Origin: Nitrospira sp. BO4
Lineage (GTDB): Bacteria; Nitrospirota; Nitrospiria; Nitrospirales; Nitrospiraceae
Assembly (NCBI GenBank): GCA_030144965.1
Contig: JAMPUU010000021.1
Location: 32,746 to 96,745, forward strand
Length of the DNA: 64,000 nt
Reading direction: 5' to 3'
Shown: positions 23,757-32,577 of the stretch, piece by piece
Layout of the letters: each line of letters starts with the position of its first letter
How positions within the stretch are numbered: the first letter of the stretch is position 1
The notes under the pieces: model-generated
Databases searched by the model: none
What the model was told of the DNA's origin: nothing
What the model saw: the letters and a program-made list of their open reading frames with translations, nothing else
Program-made: the position numbers and the translations under genes

Positions 23757-25598
23757 ATGCTCCAAGTCGAATCCATCAGCAAGCAATACTCTACGAAGGT
23801 GCTGCTCACCGAGGCGTCAGCGCATCTTCGCCCAAATTCACGCGTCGGCCTGGTCGGTCCTAACGGCGCGGGCAAGACCACGCTCTTCCGCATGATCCTG
23901 GGGGAAGAATCACCGGATGAAGGCTCGATCCGTAAACGGCCACGCCTTCGGGTCGGCTACCTCCCGCAGGAACTCGAAACTATTACGGGGAAGACCGTCC
24001 TGGATGCCGCGCATCGCGATGAATACCCTGAGCACGAAGCCAAGCGCATCCTGATGGGGCTCGGGTTTACGGAGGTCGATTTCGATCGTCTCGTCGAGAA
24101 ACTGTCCGGAGGCTACCGGATGCGCGTTGCGCTGGCGCACCTGCTCTTGTCGAACCCGGACGTGCTGATGCTCGACGAGCCGACCAACCATTTGGATAAG
24201 CCGACCCAGCGCTGGTTCGAACAGTTTCTGCTCGATTCGGGCATGACCCTCTTGATCATCAGCCACGACACCGCCTTTCTGGACCGCGTGGTCACGCACA
24301 TCTGGGAACTTCGGCATCATAAGATCGAAGAGTACCGCGGCAACTATTCGCTCTTCCGCAAATTGAAAGCCGAAAGGGATGCCCAATTACATGCCTCAGC
24401 AGCACGGCAAACCAAAGAGATCGCGCGGGTGCAGAAGTTCGTCGACCGCTTCCGGTACCAGGCCAACAAGGCCAGTCAGGTTCAATCGCGCCTCAAACAG
24501 CTCGAAAAGGTCAAGCGGATTGAAATCCAGCGAGATCCGAAGCGGGTCAAGTTCCGATTTCCCCTCCCGTCGACCAGCGGCCGTCAGGTGTTGGACCTAG
24601 CCGGAGCCAGTAAGCGCTACGGTGAAAAGGTGGTCTACAAGACGCTCGATTTTTCGGTGGAGCGCGGCCAACGGATCGCGCTGGTGGGAGAAAACGGCGC
24701 GGGAAAGAGTACCCTCTTGAAGATGCTCGCCGGCGTGCTTCCTCCCGATACGGGCACGCGGACCGTAGGACATGGCGTGACCCTGCACTACTTCGCCCAG
24801 CATCAGGCGGAAACCCTGAACCCCGAGCACTCGATTCTCGAATCGCTCGAAGAAGTCACCAAACATGCGGAGATGAATTTCCTGCGGGGCATCGCCGGCG
24901 CATTCTTGTTTTCAGGCCAGGACCAGAAAAAGCCGATCAAGGCCCTGAGCGGCGGCGAACGCAATCGAGTGGCTTTAGCCCGCATGCTGGTCGAGCCGGC
25001 CAATACTCTGCTGCTCGACGAGCCCACGAATCATCTCGATCCCGCATCGGTTGATGTGCTGACAGACTCGCTGGCCGAATTCCCCGGCACCATCGTGTTC
25101 ATTTCCCATGACCCGACGTTTCTGGCACGCATCGCGACCCGGGTCGTCGAAATCGAAGAGGGACAGGCCCGCAACTTCATCGGTGACTACGAGTATTATC
25201 TGTGGAAGAAAGCTCAAGAGTTCGAATCGATCAAGGAAACGAGCGAGGAACTCCAGCCGACGCCGCAACACGGCGCTTCCGGCCCCACCCGTGCGATGGC
25301 TCAACAGATTCAGCCCAAAGGGCGAGGAGGCGAACGACGCGATCTGACCAAGACACAGGCACGCTTGGAAAAGCAGGTGTCTCGGGCGGAGACAGAGATT
25401 ACCGAGGCCGAGGCAAAGCTCAAAACGCGCGAAGCGGAGCTGGCTGATCCGAAGCTCTACGCTGAGTTCGACCGTTGGAATCTCCTGCATCAGGAGCAGG
25501 ATGACTGGAAGCGCGATCTCGAACGGCTGACCGCGCGCTGGGAATCGTTGTCGGCAGAACTAGAAGAAGTAAAACAAAAACTGGGAGCCTTGTGTTGA
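23757..25598 (+). CDS. ABC-F family ATP-binding protein (Uup/YheS-like)
   Basis: 613 aa, soluble, with two ATP-binding cassettes and no membrane segments, the layout of ABC-F translation factors that bind the ribosomal E site. Cassette 1: GPNGAGKTT Walker A (about 35), LSGGYRMRVALAHLL signature, LMLDEPTNHLD Walker B. A basic coiled linker (about 205-265) matches the P-site interaction region. Cassette 2: GENGAGKST, LSGGERNRVALARML, LLLDEPTNHLD. A C-terminal coiled coil (about 535-610, AEAKLKTREAELADPKLYAE) is typical of Uup/YheS. Whether it acts on ribosomes, DNA junctions or gives antibiotic resistance cannot be decided from sequence. Monocistronic. Confidence 0.9.
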   Translation: MLQVESISKQYSTKVLLTEASAHLRPNSRVGLVGPNGAGKTTLFRMILGEESPDEGSIRKRPRLRVGYLPQELETITGKTVLDAAHRDEYPEHEAKRILMGLGFTEVDFDRLVEKLSGGYRMRVALAHLLLSNPDVLMLDEPTNHLDKPTQRWFEQFLLDSGMTLLIISHDTAFLDRVVTHIWELRHHKIEEYRGNYSLFRKLKAERDAQLHASAARQTKEIARVQKFVDRFRYQANKASQVQSRLKQLEKVKRIEIQRDPKRVKFRFPLPSTSGRQVLDLAGASKRYGEKVVYKTLDFSVERGQRIALVGENGAGKSTLLKMLAGVLPPDTGTRTVGHGVTLHYFAQHQAETLNPEHSILESLEEVTKHAEMNFLRGIAGAFLFSGQDQKKPIKALSGGERNRVALARMLVEPANTLLLDEPTNHLDPASVDVLTDSLAEFPGTIVFISHDPTFLARIATRVVEIEEGQARNFIGDYEYYLWKKAQEFESIKETSEELQPTPQHGASGPTRAMAQQIQPKGRGGERRDLTKTQARLEKQVSRAETEITEAEAKLKTREAELADPKLYAEFDRWNLLHQEQDDWKRDLERLTARWESLSAELEEVKQKLGALC

Positions 25599-25603
25599 TT
25601 CTT

Positions 25604-25725
25604 GTAGAGCGTTCTGACATCTGAACCGCAAGGCCGCAGTAAGCAAGGAGACGAGGCCTACTGTTTTGGGGACGTCGAGGAATGTGAACGAAACGAGAAC
25701 GAAGCTGATGGGGGGGTTCAACGCC
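25604..25725 (+). repeat. Interspersed intergenic repeat, diverged copy
   Basis: Contains the words GCAAGGCCGCAG, GGAGACGAGGC, GGACGTCGAGGA, GAGAACGAAGCTGATGGG and GTTCAACGCCC in the same order as the copy at 57799-57922 (GCAAGGCCCGAG, GCGAAGCGTAC, GGTACGTTGAG, GAGAACGAAGCTGGCGGG, TTTCAACATCC). Terminal inverted repeats are eroded. It fills the gap between convergent ABC-F and PilZ genes. Confidence 0.55.
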
Positions 25726-25728
25726 CTA

Positions 25729-26121
25729 TTAGACGGAGGCTTTGAGCGTTTCTTCGAGATAGTAATAGAGCCAGCGGTTTTTCTCTTTGGTCACCAATTC
25801 ATCCCAGACCACCCCGATCAGGTAGCCTTTCTTTTCCCACGGCCTCACCCAGGCGACGGTTCCATCGAGCTTTTCCTGTTGTTCGACTCGATCGGAATCC
25901 AGGAACGCGAGTGACACGGTGACTTTCTCGTTCGGAGGGAATCGATCTTTCGTGTGAAGCCCGGCCCCGATCTTGTTCACATTGTCCAACACCGCCGTAC
26001 AGGCCCGCCCGCCGCTCTTCGGCGACACCAACGCGGATCCGACCAATGTCGCACGGACAAATTTTCTCCGCTCGCTCAGCGCCACCATACCGGCCGATGG
26101 TTTTCCTTCTGTTCGCTTCAC
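25729..26121 (-). CDS. PilZ-domain protein
   Basis: 130 aa. RRKFVRATL at about 18-26 supplies the RxxxR part of a PilZ c-di-GMP site, and DNVNKIGAGLHT at about 46 corresponds to the (D/N)xSxxG part, with Asn-Lys in place of the usual Ser spacing, so binding may be altered. The rest is the expected beta-barrel (VTVSLAFLDSDRVEQQEKLDG, TVAWVRPWEKKGYLIGVVW). Single-domain PilZ proteins relay c-di-GMP to motility or polysaccharide systems. Monocistronic. The start is uncertain between the ATG at 26121 and the ATG at 26088 (MVALSERRKF). Confidence 0.75.
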   Translation of the reverse strand: MKRTEGKPSAGMVALSERRKFVRATLVGSALVSPKSGGRACTAVLDNVNKIGAGLHTKDRFPPNEKVTVSLAFLDSDRVEQQEKLDGTVAWVRPWEKKGYLIGVVWDELVTKEKNRWLYYYLEETLKASV

Positions 26122-26170
26122 AAATGTAAGTATAACCGATTAGACGGGAATGTAAACTGGCTAATTGGCC

Positions 26171-27466
26171 CTATTTTTGCGACTTAGGGCGGTAATACCG
26201 TCGATCCTTCAGTGCCGGCGGCAGGTGGGTTTGTTCCGTTCGTGCCGGTGGGTCGTCATGGACGTAGCGGTAGTCGGTTCCATAACCCAGTTCCTTCATC
26301 AGCGAGGTCACGGCATTCCGGAGATGGAGCGGAACCGCCAGGTTACCGTGAGCTTTCGCATCCTTCAGGGCTTCCAGCAGACCCACGTAGGAGGCGTTGT
26401 CCTTGGGGCATGATGCAAGGTAGGTAGTGCCATGAGCCAGGTTGATCTGCGCCTCAGGGAGTCCGATGAATTGGACGGCATGTGCCACCGATGTGGCGAC
26501 GACCAAGGCCATCGGATCTGCATTGCCGATATCCTCGGAAGCAAAGATCACCATCCGCCGGGCAACAAATTTGGGATCTTCGCCGGCGTCCAGCATCCGA
26601 GCCAACCAGTAGAGCGCCCCGTCGGGATCTGAATCGCGAAGGCTTTTAATGTAAGCCGAGATCAGGTTGTAGTGCTCTTCCCCTGACTTGTCGTAGCGCA
26701 ACGCTTTTGTCCGCAATCCTACATCGACGGCCTGTGCATCGATCTCTCTTATCCCATCCGGTCCCGCTTCGCACTGCTCGACAATGAATTCCAACGCGGT
26801 CAGGAGAACTCGGGCATCTCCGTTGCCGAACGCTATCAATCGCTGTCCAGCCTCGTGGGAGCAGCGAACATGCTTTGCCCCCAATCCAACGGTCCGGTCC
26901 TCCAACGCGCGATTCATGATCTGCTCCAATGCCGCGCCGTCCAGAGGCTTGAGCACCACGACCAGGGAGCGCGACAACAGAGGACTGATGACCTCAAAGG
27001 AAGGATTCTCTGTGGTGGCGCCGACCAAAACCACCGTGCCACGCTCCACATGCGGAAGAAACGCATCTTGTTGCGCCTTATTGAAACGATGGATTTCATC
27101 GACGAACAGGACAGTTTTTTGTTGCTGTATGGCCAGCCGATGTTCAGCGGTCTTGATGATTTCGCGCAGCTCAGGAATGCCCCCGGTCACCGCTGAAAAT
27201 GCGACGAAGTGAGACTTGGTGTGTCGGGCGATCAGGTGTGCGAGGGTGGTTTTCCCAGATCCCGGCGGACCCCAGAAAATCACGGAAGACAAGCGGTCGG
27301 ACTCAATCGCCTTTCGTAAGGGACGATCCCGCCCGGCGATGTCGTCCTGCCCGACAAAGTCGTTAAAGGTTTGGGGGCGCATCCGTTCCGCCAGCGGAGC
27401 CGCCATTTGGCTCCGCGGCACGGACGCGGTGAACAGATCAGGCCCTGGATCATGTGACAGAGGCAT
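26171..27466 (-). CDS. rarA: Replication-associated recombination protein A (RarA/MgsA AAA ATPase)
   Basis: 431 aa from the ATG at 27466 (MPLSHDPGPDLF); the frame continues 45 codons upstream, but conserved sequence begins at LAERMRPQTFNDFVGQDDI. Walker A GPPGSGKTTLAHLIA (about 67), Walker B VLFVDEIHRFNKAQQDAFLP, sensor 1 GATTENPSFEV, and the C-terminal clamp-loader-like domain with ALYWLARMLDAGEDPKFVARR and GTTYLASCPKDN, all typical of RarA. It acts at stalled forks. It is divergent from the alpha/beta hydrolase gene (113 bp between starts). Confidence 0.95.
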   Translation of the reverse strand: MPLSHDPGPDLFTASVPRSQMAAPLAERMRPQTFNDFVGQDDIAGRDRPLRKAIESDRLSSVIFWGPPGSGKTTLAHLIARHTKSHFVAFSAVTGGIPELREIIKTAEHRLAIQQQKTVLFVDEIHRFNKAQQDAFLPHVERGTVVLVGATTENPSFEVISPLLSRSLVVVLKPLDGAALEQIMNRALEDRTVGLGAKHVRCSHEAGQRLIAFGNGDARVLLTALEFIVEQCEAGPDGIREIDAQAVDVGLRTKALRYDKSGEEHYNLISAYIKSLRDSDPDGALYWLARMLDAGEDPKFVARRMVIFASEDIGNADPMALVVATSVAHAVQFIGLPEAQINLAHGTTYLASCPKDNASYVGLLEALKDAKAHGNLAVPLHLRNAVTSLMKELGYGTDYRYVHDDPPARTEQTHLPPALKDRRYYRPKSQK

Positions 27467-27578
27467 CACAGACTCCCTGCAACCAATGGATTGTATACAC
27501 CGGTGGCCTGTGGCGCAAACAGGCTCTTGACCCTCGATCGCCGTCGATGCTACGAACAGCCCGGTCACGGAGCAGCTT

Positions 27579-28373
27579 GTGCAGGCCACGATCAACGGCA
27601 TGTCGATCGCGTATCAGGAGCAGGGGCGTGGAGTCCCGATCGTATTCCTCCATGCTTTTCCCCTCAACCGCATGATGTGGGCTCCGCAAGAAACCGCGCT
27701 CGCTCCGCAGTTTCGGATCATCACCATCGACCTGCGCGGGCATGGCGAATCCGATGCCCCACTGTGGCACTACACCCTCGACCAAGCCGCCGATGATGTG
27801 CGAGGTGTGCTTGACCACCTGTCCATCCAGCAGGCGGTCTTCGTCGGACTGTCCATGGGAGGCTACATTCTCTTCGCGTTCTATCGCAAATATGCCGACC
27901 GTGTGAAAGCAATGGTGTTGGCCGACACGAAGGCCCAGGCAGATACCGATGAAGGGAAGCACGCGCGGTTTGAGATGGCTCAGGTTGCGTATACGCAGGG
28001 GCCACGTGCTGTTGCCGACATCATGGTTCCAAAACTGCTGAGCCCGGCCACGATCCGGACGAGACCGGAGCTTGTTCAGCAGGTGCGCACAATGATCGAA
28101 GGCAATCAAGTCAGCGGCATTGCCGGGGATTTGATGGCCATGGCTGCGCGAGCCGATTCGCTACCGCTTCTAAACCACATCGCCTGTCCGGCTCATATTA
28201 TCGTCGGTGAACTGGACCTTCCTACTCCGCCATCCGACGCTCAACTTATGGCAGACAAGATTTCCAATGCCCGCCTGACCGTCATTCCACAAGCCGCCCA
28301 TCTCTCGAACCTGGAACAGCCAGGCGCATTCAATGAAGCGGTCCGCTCTTTTGTGTTGAATGCAACCAGATAA
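27579..28373 (+). CDS. Alpha/beta hydrolase
   Basis: 264 aa. Oxyanion-hole region FLHAFPLNRMMW (about 25-36), DLRGHGESDAP, nucleophile elbow GLSMGGY (Ser at about 92), acid in VGELDLPTPP (about 209-218) and catalytic His in IPQAAHLSNLEQP (about 240). This is the 3-oxoadipate enol-lactonase/esterase-like branch of the superfamily, but no aromatic-degradation genes are nearby, so the substrate is unknown. No signal peptide. Convergent with folE (30 bp). Confidence 0.88.
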   Translation: MQATINGMSIAYQEQGRGVPIVFLHAFPLNRMMWAPQETALAPQFRIITIDLRGHGESDAPLWHYTLDQAADDVRGVLDHLSIQQAVFVGLSMGGYILFAFYRKYADRVKAMVLADTKAQADTDEGKHARFEMAQVAYTQGPRAVADIMVPKLLSPATIRTRPELVQQVRTMIEGNQVSGIAGDLMAMAARADSLPLLNHIACPAHIIVGELDLPTPPSDAQLMADKISNARLTVIPQAAHLSNLEQPGAFNEAVRSFVLNATR

Positions 28374-28403
28374 ACGGGACAGGGGCAGGCGACCGCCGAG
28401 CAA

Positions 28404-29051
28404 TCAGTCTGGATCGCCGACGCTGCCGTGGCGAATCAACTTGAGAAACTCTTCACGCGTCTGTGATTGACTGCGGAAGGCTCCCAACATGGAGCTGGTG
28501 ACGGCGATCGTGTTTTGTTTTTCCACTCCGCGCATCATCATGCAGAGATGGCGCGCTTCGACGACGACACCGACACCATTCGCATTCAGCTTGGTATTTA
28601 AGGTTTCGGCGATCTGGACCGTCAGCCGTTCCTGCACTTGTAATCGCCTCGAAAAGGTATCGACAATTCTAGGGATCTTACTAAGGCCGACGACTTTCTT
28701 GTTGGGTAAATAGCCGACATGGACTCTGCCAAAAAACGGGAGCAGGTGATGCTCACACATACTGAAGAAATCGATGTCTTTGACGATGACCATCTCGTCG
28801 TATTCGATCGGGAACAGGGCTCCGTTCAGCAGCTGGTCGATATTGCGCTGATAGCCCTGTGTCATAAAGGCCAGCGCCTTGGCTACACGCTCCGGCGTTT
28901 TGAGCAGACCGTTACGACTCGGTTTTTCCCCCAAGGCGAGCAGCATTTCCGTGACCAGGGATTGAAGCACCGGCAGATCTGCGGGCTTTCCACTCCCACT
29001 GGTGTCTTCCAGCGATTCCCGTCCTGTCTCTTTCTTCCGTGGCTTACGCAC
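28404..29051 (-). CDS. folE: GTP cyclohydrolase I
   Basis: 215 aa. Converts GTP to 7,8-dihydroneopterin triphosphate, first step for folate, tetrahydropterins and queuosine. Zinc and active-site residues are in [19 protein letters not shown] (Cys-110/His-113-type pair at about 107-112) and [15 protein letters not shown] (second Cys and His at about 175). The N-terminal 25 residues are charged and variable ([20 protein letters not shown]). It lies 17 bp downstream of the 6-carboxytetrahydropterin/6-pyruvoyl-tetrahydropterin synthase homologue, forming a two-gene pterin operon. Confidence 0.96.
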   Translation of the reverse strand: MRKPRKKETGRESLEDTSGSGKPADLPVLQSLVTEMLLALGEKPSRNGLLKTPERVAKALAFMTQGYQRNIDQLLNGALFPIEYDEMVIVKDIDFFSMCEHHLLPFFGRVHVGYLPNKKVVGLSKIPRIVDTFSRRLQVQERLTVQIAETLNTKLNANGVGVVVEARHLCMMMRGVEKQNTIAVTSSMLGAFRSQSQTREEFLKLIRHGSVGDPD

Positions 29052-29068
29052 TGCACTCCCCCGTCGAT

Positions 29069-29473
29069 TTAGGTGACGCCAGCATATTCAAAGTAGTTGT
29101 CCCTTGTCTCGATGACACCGACCTTCTGGAGACAGCCGGGAGGCAAGAGCGGATTCAGGATGTCCCAAATGAGTTTGACGATGTTCTCCCCGGTTGTGGT
29201 GAGTTCGGCAAACGCGGGGTCACGATTGAGGTCCAAATGATCGAAGCGGTTGACGACTCTCTCGTTGACTACCCGGTCGAGCCGGTCAAGGTCGCAGGCT
29301 TCATCCGCCGCTCCGCTCTTAATCGTGACCAGCACCACGTAGTTATGCCCATGACCGTTCGGATTATTACATTTTCCGAAGGCGGCCCAATTCTCTTCGG
29401 CCGAAAGGAGGTCAGTGTGAAGTCTATGGGCGGCGCAAAACCGATAACGCCTTGTCACATCTATCTGTGACAT
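29069..29473 (-). CDS. queD: 6-carboxy-/6-pyruvoyl-tetrahydropterin synthase (QueD/PTPS family)
   Basis: 134 aa. Zinc-binding His residues appear in CAAHRLHT (about 14-19) and NGHGHNYVV (about 40-46); the catalytic Cys is in [13 protein letters not shown]. The [12 protein letters not shown] block looks like the eukaryotic-type PTPS motif, so the enzyme could supply either preQ0/queuosine synthesis or a tetrahydropterin. Use of dihydroneopterin triphosphate fits the folE gene directly downstream. No queC or queE is in the window. RBS and start at 29473 look ordinary. Confidence 0.88.
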   Translation of the reverse strand: MSQIDVTRRYRFCAAHRLHTDLLSAEENWAAFGKCNNPNGHGHNYVVLVTIKSGAADEACDLDRLDRVVNERVVNRFDHLDLNRDPAFAELTTTGENIVKLIWDILNPLLPPGCLQKVGVIETRDNYFEYAGVT

Positions 29474-29505
29474 TGGATCGTCTGTCTCTTGGGGTGGAGT
29501 AAACA

Positions 29506-29538
29506 GTTGGGACCGCTCATAAGATGAGCGGTCCCAAC
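29506..29538 (-). terminator. Strong hairpin, probable terminator of the nuoF-fdx-erpA operon
   Basis: A perfect 15-bp stem (GTTGGGACCGCTCAT and its complement) with a 3-nt loop between erpA and queD. On the minus strand it follows erpA by about 45 bp and is trailed by TGTTTAC, a weak U-tract. Confidence 0.65.
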
Positions 29539-29583
29539 CTGGAGGTTCATTGCCGACTTCCTACAGCGATCCCGTGGCGATGT

Positions 29584-29904
29584 TTACGCGCTAAACGAGC
29601 TGCCGCAGCCGCACGTCGTTTTGGCCTGAGGATTCTTGATCGAGAAGCCCGAACCCTGCACGCTGTCCACGTAGTCGACTTCCGCGCCTTGCAGCAGGGG
29701 AGCGCTCTGAGAGTCCATGATGACCTTCACATCGCCCATCTCTATAACCGTATCGTCTTCGGCCATCTTGGACTCAAACGCCATCCCGTACTGGTAGCCA
29801 TGGCACCCGCCACCACGAACGTACACCCGTAGCCCCACCACGTCCTTTTCCTCGGCCATCAACTCTCGGATCTTCTGTTCCGCAACCTGTGTAATCGTAA
29901 CCAT
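29584..29904 (-). CDS. erpA: A-type iron-sulfur carrier protein (ErpA/IscA family)
   Basis: 106 aa. The three conserved Cys are in RGGGCHGYQYGMAF (about 34) and TTCGCGSSF near the C-terminus (about 97-99), the ligands for cluster carriage. VGLRVYVRGGGC and FSIKNPQAKTTCGCG are family hallmarks. A-type carriers deliver Fe-S clusters to client apoproteins; here the upstream genes are the ferredoxin and NuoF, both Fe-S clients, so a local delivery role is plausible. ErpA versus IscA naming is by general similarity only. Confidence 0.88.
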   Translation of the reverse strand: MVTITQVAEQKIRELMAEEKDVVGLRVYVRGGGCHGYQYGMAFESKMAEDDTVIEMGDVKVIMDSQSAPLLQGAEVDYVDSVQGSGFSIKNPQAKTTCGCGSSFSA

Positions 29905-29954
29905 CGTTTTCCTCCTCTATGGATCGGTCCAGCCCGCATCAACAGGCTAGATTG

Positions 29955-30317
29955 TTAGTCTAACACCTCTTTATCGAATATCAACCCCACCGCCTCTGTC
30001 GTCGCTGTCGTTGGATTTTCCCATTTGGCTTCGGGTACGCGCACGACGACATCCCCCAAGACACGTGCCTGGCATGCCAGGCGGTGCCATGGTTCAGTCA
30101 ACGCTTCCCGATCCAGCAGGTCTTGCTCGTCGAAATCGATCTCCGAAAGATGCTCGTGCCCCATCTGAACCTCCACACGGCAGGTGGTGCAGGACGCATT
30201 CCCCCCGCAGTCGTGATTCAACCGAAAACCTACCTCTTTCGCCGCATCAAGGAGCGAAATGTTCGCGTCCACTTCGCCGCTTCGCCCGTCTGAATGAAGG
30301 AACGTCACTCGCGGCAT
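29955..30317 (-). CDS. 2Fe-2S ferredoxin
   Basis: 120 aa starting at MPRVTFLHSDGR. Cluster ligands are in HDCGGNASCTTCRVEV (C-x5-C-x2-C) with the fourth Cys in RLACQARVLGDVVVRVP, the adrenodoxin/ISC-type arrangement. It lies 8 bp after nuoF and 50 bp before erpA, so it is likely the electron partner of the NuoF-like flavoprotein. The C-terminal 25 residues beyond VPEAKW are a non-conserved extension. Confidence 0.9.
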   Translation of the reverse strand: MPRVTFLHSDGRSGEVDANISLLDAAKEVGFRLNHDCGGNASCTTCRVEVQMGHEHLSEIDFDEQDLLDREALTEPWHRLACQARVLGDVVVRVPEAKWENPTTATTEAVGLIFDKEVLD

Positions 30318-30325
30318 CACTTCTC

Positions 30326-31630
30326 CTAGGAATGAGCACCAATCGCGGCCGGTGCTTGCTGATACGGACAGCGCTGCAGGCGAATATGCTCTTCATATTC
30401 GCGACGGAATAATTTCAGACTGCTTTGCACCAAGACCGATGCACCGGTCACGAGGGTACAGTACCCTGTCCCTTTGACGAAACCACAGAGCTGGAGAAGG
30501 CTGTCCAGGTCTTTTTCAGTGCCCTGCCCCTCTTCAATTTTCTTCATCAGTGCAGCCAAGTTGATCGTCCCCATGCGGCAGGGGGGACACTGGCCGCAAC
30601 TCTCGTCCTTGAAAAAATCGGAAAAGTGCAGCGTCTTAGCCACCATGCACGTCGCATCGTCGACAACGATCACGCCGGCCGATCCTAAACCCGTACCCGC
30701 TTTCTTCAACGAATCGAAGTCCATGGGAAGGTCGAGCTGGTCCGCCGTTACCATTGAGAACGCCGGGCCACCGGGAAAGACCGCCTTGATCTTGCGGCCA
30801 TCGGGAACACCCCCGCCACATTGTTCGATCAGATCTCGAATCGTCACGCCCATCGGCATCTCGTACACACCCGGCCGATTGATCGCTCCGCTCAGCGAAA
30901 ACATCATGGTGCCCGGACATTTTTCCGTTCCAACTTGGGTGAACCACCCGGCGCCTTTGTAGAGAATCCGGGGAATATTGCATAACGTCTCAACGTTATT
31001 GACGAGGGTCGGCTTGCCATAGAGGCCGAAATCCGTCGGATAGAACGGCGGTTTCTGCCGTGGCATCGCCGGACGGCCTTGCATCGACTCTAACATGGCA
31101 GTCTCTTCACCGGCCACGTAGCTTCCATGGCCCTCAAAGACTTCCAGCTCGATATCGACCCCGCTGCCAAACACGTTCTTTCCGAGGAGTCCCTGATCTT
31201 TCGCCTGAGCCAAGGCTTGCTTCAAATTTTTCCGCTCTTCATGGTACTCATGATTCACATAGATAAAGGACGCTTTCGCCTGCACTGTGTAGGAGGCGAT
31301 CAGACAACCTTCGATCAATTGGTGCGGCAACGTCTTCAAGAGATGGCGATCCTTAAATGTACCCGGTTCGTGTTCGCCGGCATTACAGACGAAATAGCGC
31401 TCTTTGACTCGATGGTTGAGGACCTTGTCCCATTTGATTCCCGTGGGAAACCCTGCACCACCTCTTCCCCGCAAGCCGGACTTCTTCAGCTCATCAATCA
31501 CTTGCGAAGCTTTCAACTCTTTGACACACCGCTTCCAGGCTTCATAGCCACCGACTTTGAGATACCCCTCGATCTCCCAGGGGGCACCCTCCATCTGTTG
31601 GACAAGGCGTGGTTCCGCAGCCGCAGGCAT
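30326..31630 (-). CDS. nuoF: NuoF-like NADH-binding flavoprotein subunit
   Basis: 434 aa, matching complex I subunit F / HoxF core. FMN/NADH site: LRGRGGAGFPTG (about 53-64) and FVCNAGEHEPGTFKDR (about 84-99), where the usual Asp of the NADE block is Gly. SLBB-type region at 245-300 (GAINRPGVYEMPMGVTI). 4Fe-4S (N3) ligands: ESCGQCPPCRMGT (about 345-357) and a later Cys in LLQLCGFVKG. No NuoE, NuoG or hydrogenase genes are adjacent; the partner is the ferredoxin 8 bp downstream. This suggests an NAD(P)H:ferredoxin-type module or a spare complex I subunit; inference. Confidence 0.9.
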   Translation of the reverse strand: MPAAAEPRLVQQMEGAPWEIEGYLKVGGYEAWKRCVKELKASQVIDELKKSGLRGRGGAGFPTGIKWDKVLNHRVKERYFVCNAGEHEPGTFKDRHLLKTLPHQLIEGCLIASYTVQAKASFIYVNHEYHEERKNLKQALAQAKDQGLLGKNVFGSGVDIELEVFEGHGSYVAGEETAMLESMQGRPAMPRQKPPFYPTDFGLYGKPTLVNNVETLCNIPRILYKGAGWFTQVGTEKCPGTMMFSLSGAINRPGVYEMPMGVTIRDLIEQCGGGVPDGRKIKAVFPGGPAFSMVTADQLDLPMDFDSLKKAGTGLGSAGVIVVDDATCMVAKTLHFSDFFKDESCGQCPPCRMGTINLAALMKKIEEGQGTEKDLDSLLQLCGFVKGTGYCTLVTGASVLVQSSLKLFRREYEEHIRLQRCPYQQAPAAIGAHS

Positions 31631-31806
31631 AGCTGACCTATCTATAGGTTCTCAAGGTTAAGGCCGTACTATACGGCTCTATCTGTTCATCCGTCAAGGC
31701 AAGTGGCCTCAAATGGACCTGAATCTCAAGCAGTTAGGCCTAGGGGGCCTAGTCCGAGGCTGGGCATAGAGGGCAGAGGAGCAGTATGCAGGTTGCGACG
31801 GAAACC

Positions 31807-31835
31807 TTCGCCGGTGAGCCAGGCTCACCGGCGAA
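31807..31835 (-). terminator. Hairpin after the PuuD-like gene
   Basis: A perfect 14-bp stem (TTCGCCGGTGAGCC and complement) with a single-base loop, 9 bp beyond the stop of the minus-strand membrane-protein gene. No good U-tract follows, so termination is likely but not certain. Confidence 0.55.
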
Positions 31836-31843
31836 CCGAGTTC

Positions 31844-32431
31844 TTAGCGAAAATGGCTGCCGGCTCCCATGAAAAACAGCATGGGAATCGAGAGCATGAA
31901 ATTCACACGAGAGGCCAGCAATGCGGTCCGTCCCCATTGAGCCATCTCGGGCGGTGCCGGCGTCCCCTGCGCCGCTGCGTTGACTGCGGCAATAATCTTC
32001 TTCTGGTTCGGCCAGATAATCCCATGGACATTACCCATCATGATGATACCGAGCAGCCCACCGATCGCCAAAGCCACGGCTCCCGTTCCGCCTTTGTGAT
32101 ACATGTGGCCGTACAGCAACACACCGGCGATCACGGTCACGGTGGCTCCATGCCGGAACCAATTGAGCGCCGCCGGCATGAGTTTCGGAATCACGATATT
32201 CTTGGTCGGCCCATCCAGGCTTTTCAAGAAGGCGGCATTGATCAAGTTGAAGAAATAGAGAAGCCCGATCCACGTGATCCCGGCCAGGAAGTGAACCCAA
32301 CGAAGGATCAAGGAGGCCCACTCGGCTTCACCCGCGCCAATGCCGGTTAAGCCCAGATATATCATTATCAATACGACGGTGAGGCCAAATCCAACCCACA
32401 TCGTCTGCATCGGATCTTCAAGAAATTTCAT
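31844..32431 (-). CDS. PuuD-like (urate oxidase N-terminal) integral membrane protein
   Basis: 195 aa with about five hydrophobic helices (MWVGFGLTVVLIMIYLGLTG; LRWVHFLAGITWIGLLYFFN; HGATVTVIAGVLLYGHMYH; AVALAIGGLLGIIMMGNVHG; LASRVNFMLSIPMLFFMGA). RWVHFLAGITWIG and NVHGIIWPNQ are signatures of the urate-oxidase N-terminal family (PuuD), with His residues that could bind haem. Full PuuD proteins carry a C-terminal cytochrome c domain; here no CxxCH is present, so urate oxidation is doubtful. A membrane electron-transfer role is inferred. Confidence 0.75.
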   Translation of the reverse strand: MKFLEDPMQTMWVGFGLTVVLIMIYLGLTGIGAGEAEWASLILRWVHFLAGITWIGLLYFFNLINAAFLKSLDGPTKNIVIPKLMPAALNWFRHGATVTVIAGVLLYGHMYHKGGTGAVALAIGGLLGIIMMGNVHGIIWPNQKKIIAAVNAAAQGTPAPPEMAQWGRTALLASRVNFMLSIPMLFFMGAGSHFR

Positions 32432-32577
32432 AGCTCCCTCTCTCCTCCAACGGTTGACTGTCTAATCCGATGTCTGTACTGCAGCGTTTCTCCGAATGTC
32501 AAGCGGACGAACGGCCTCGTCGTCGCGACGCGTGCCCGTATTGCCGCTTTTGAATGAAAGGATGCGTGATAGTTATC

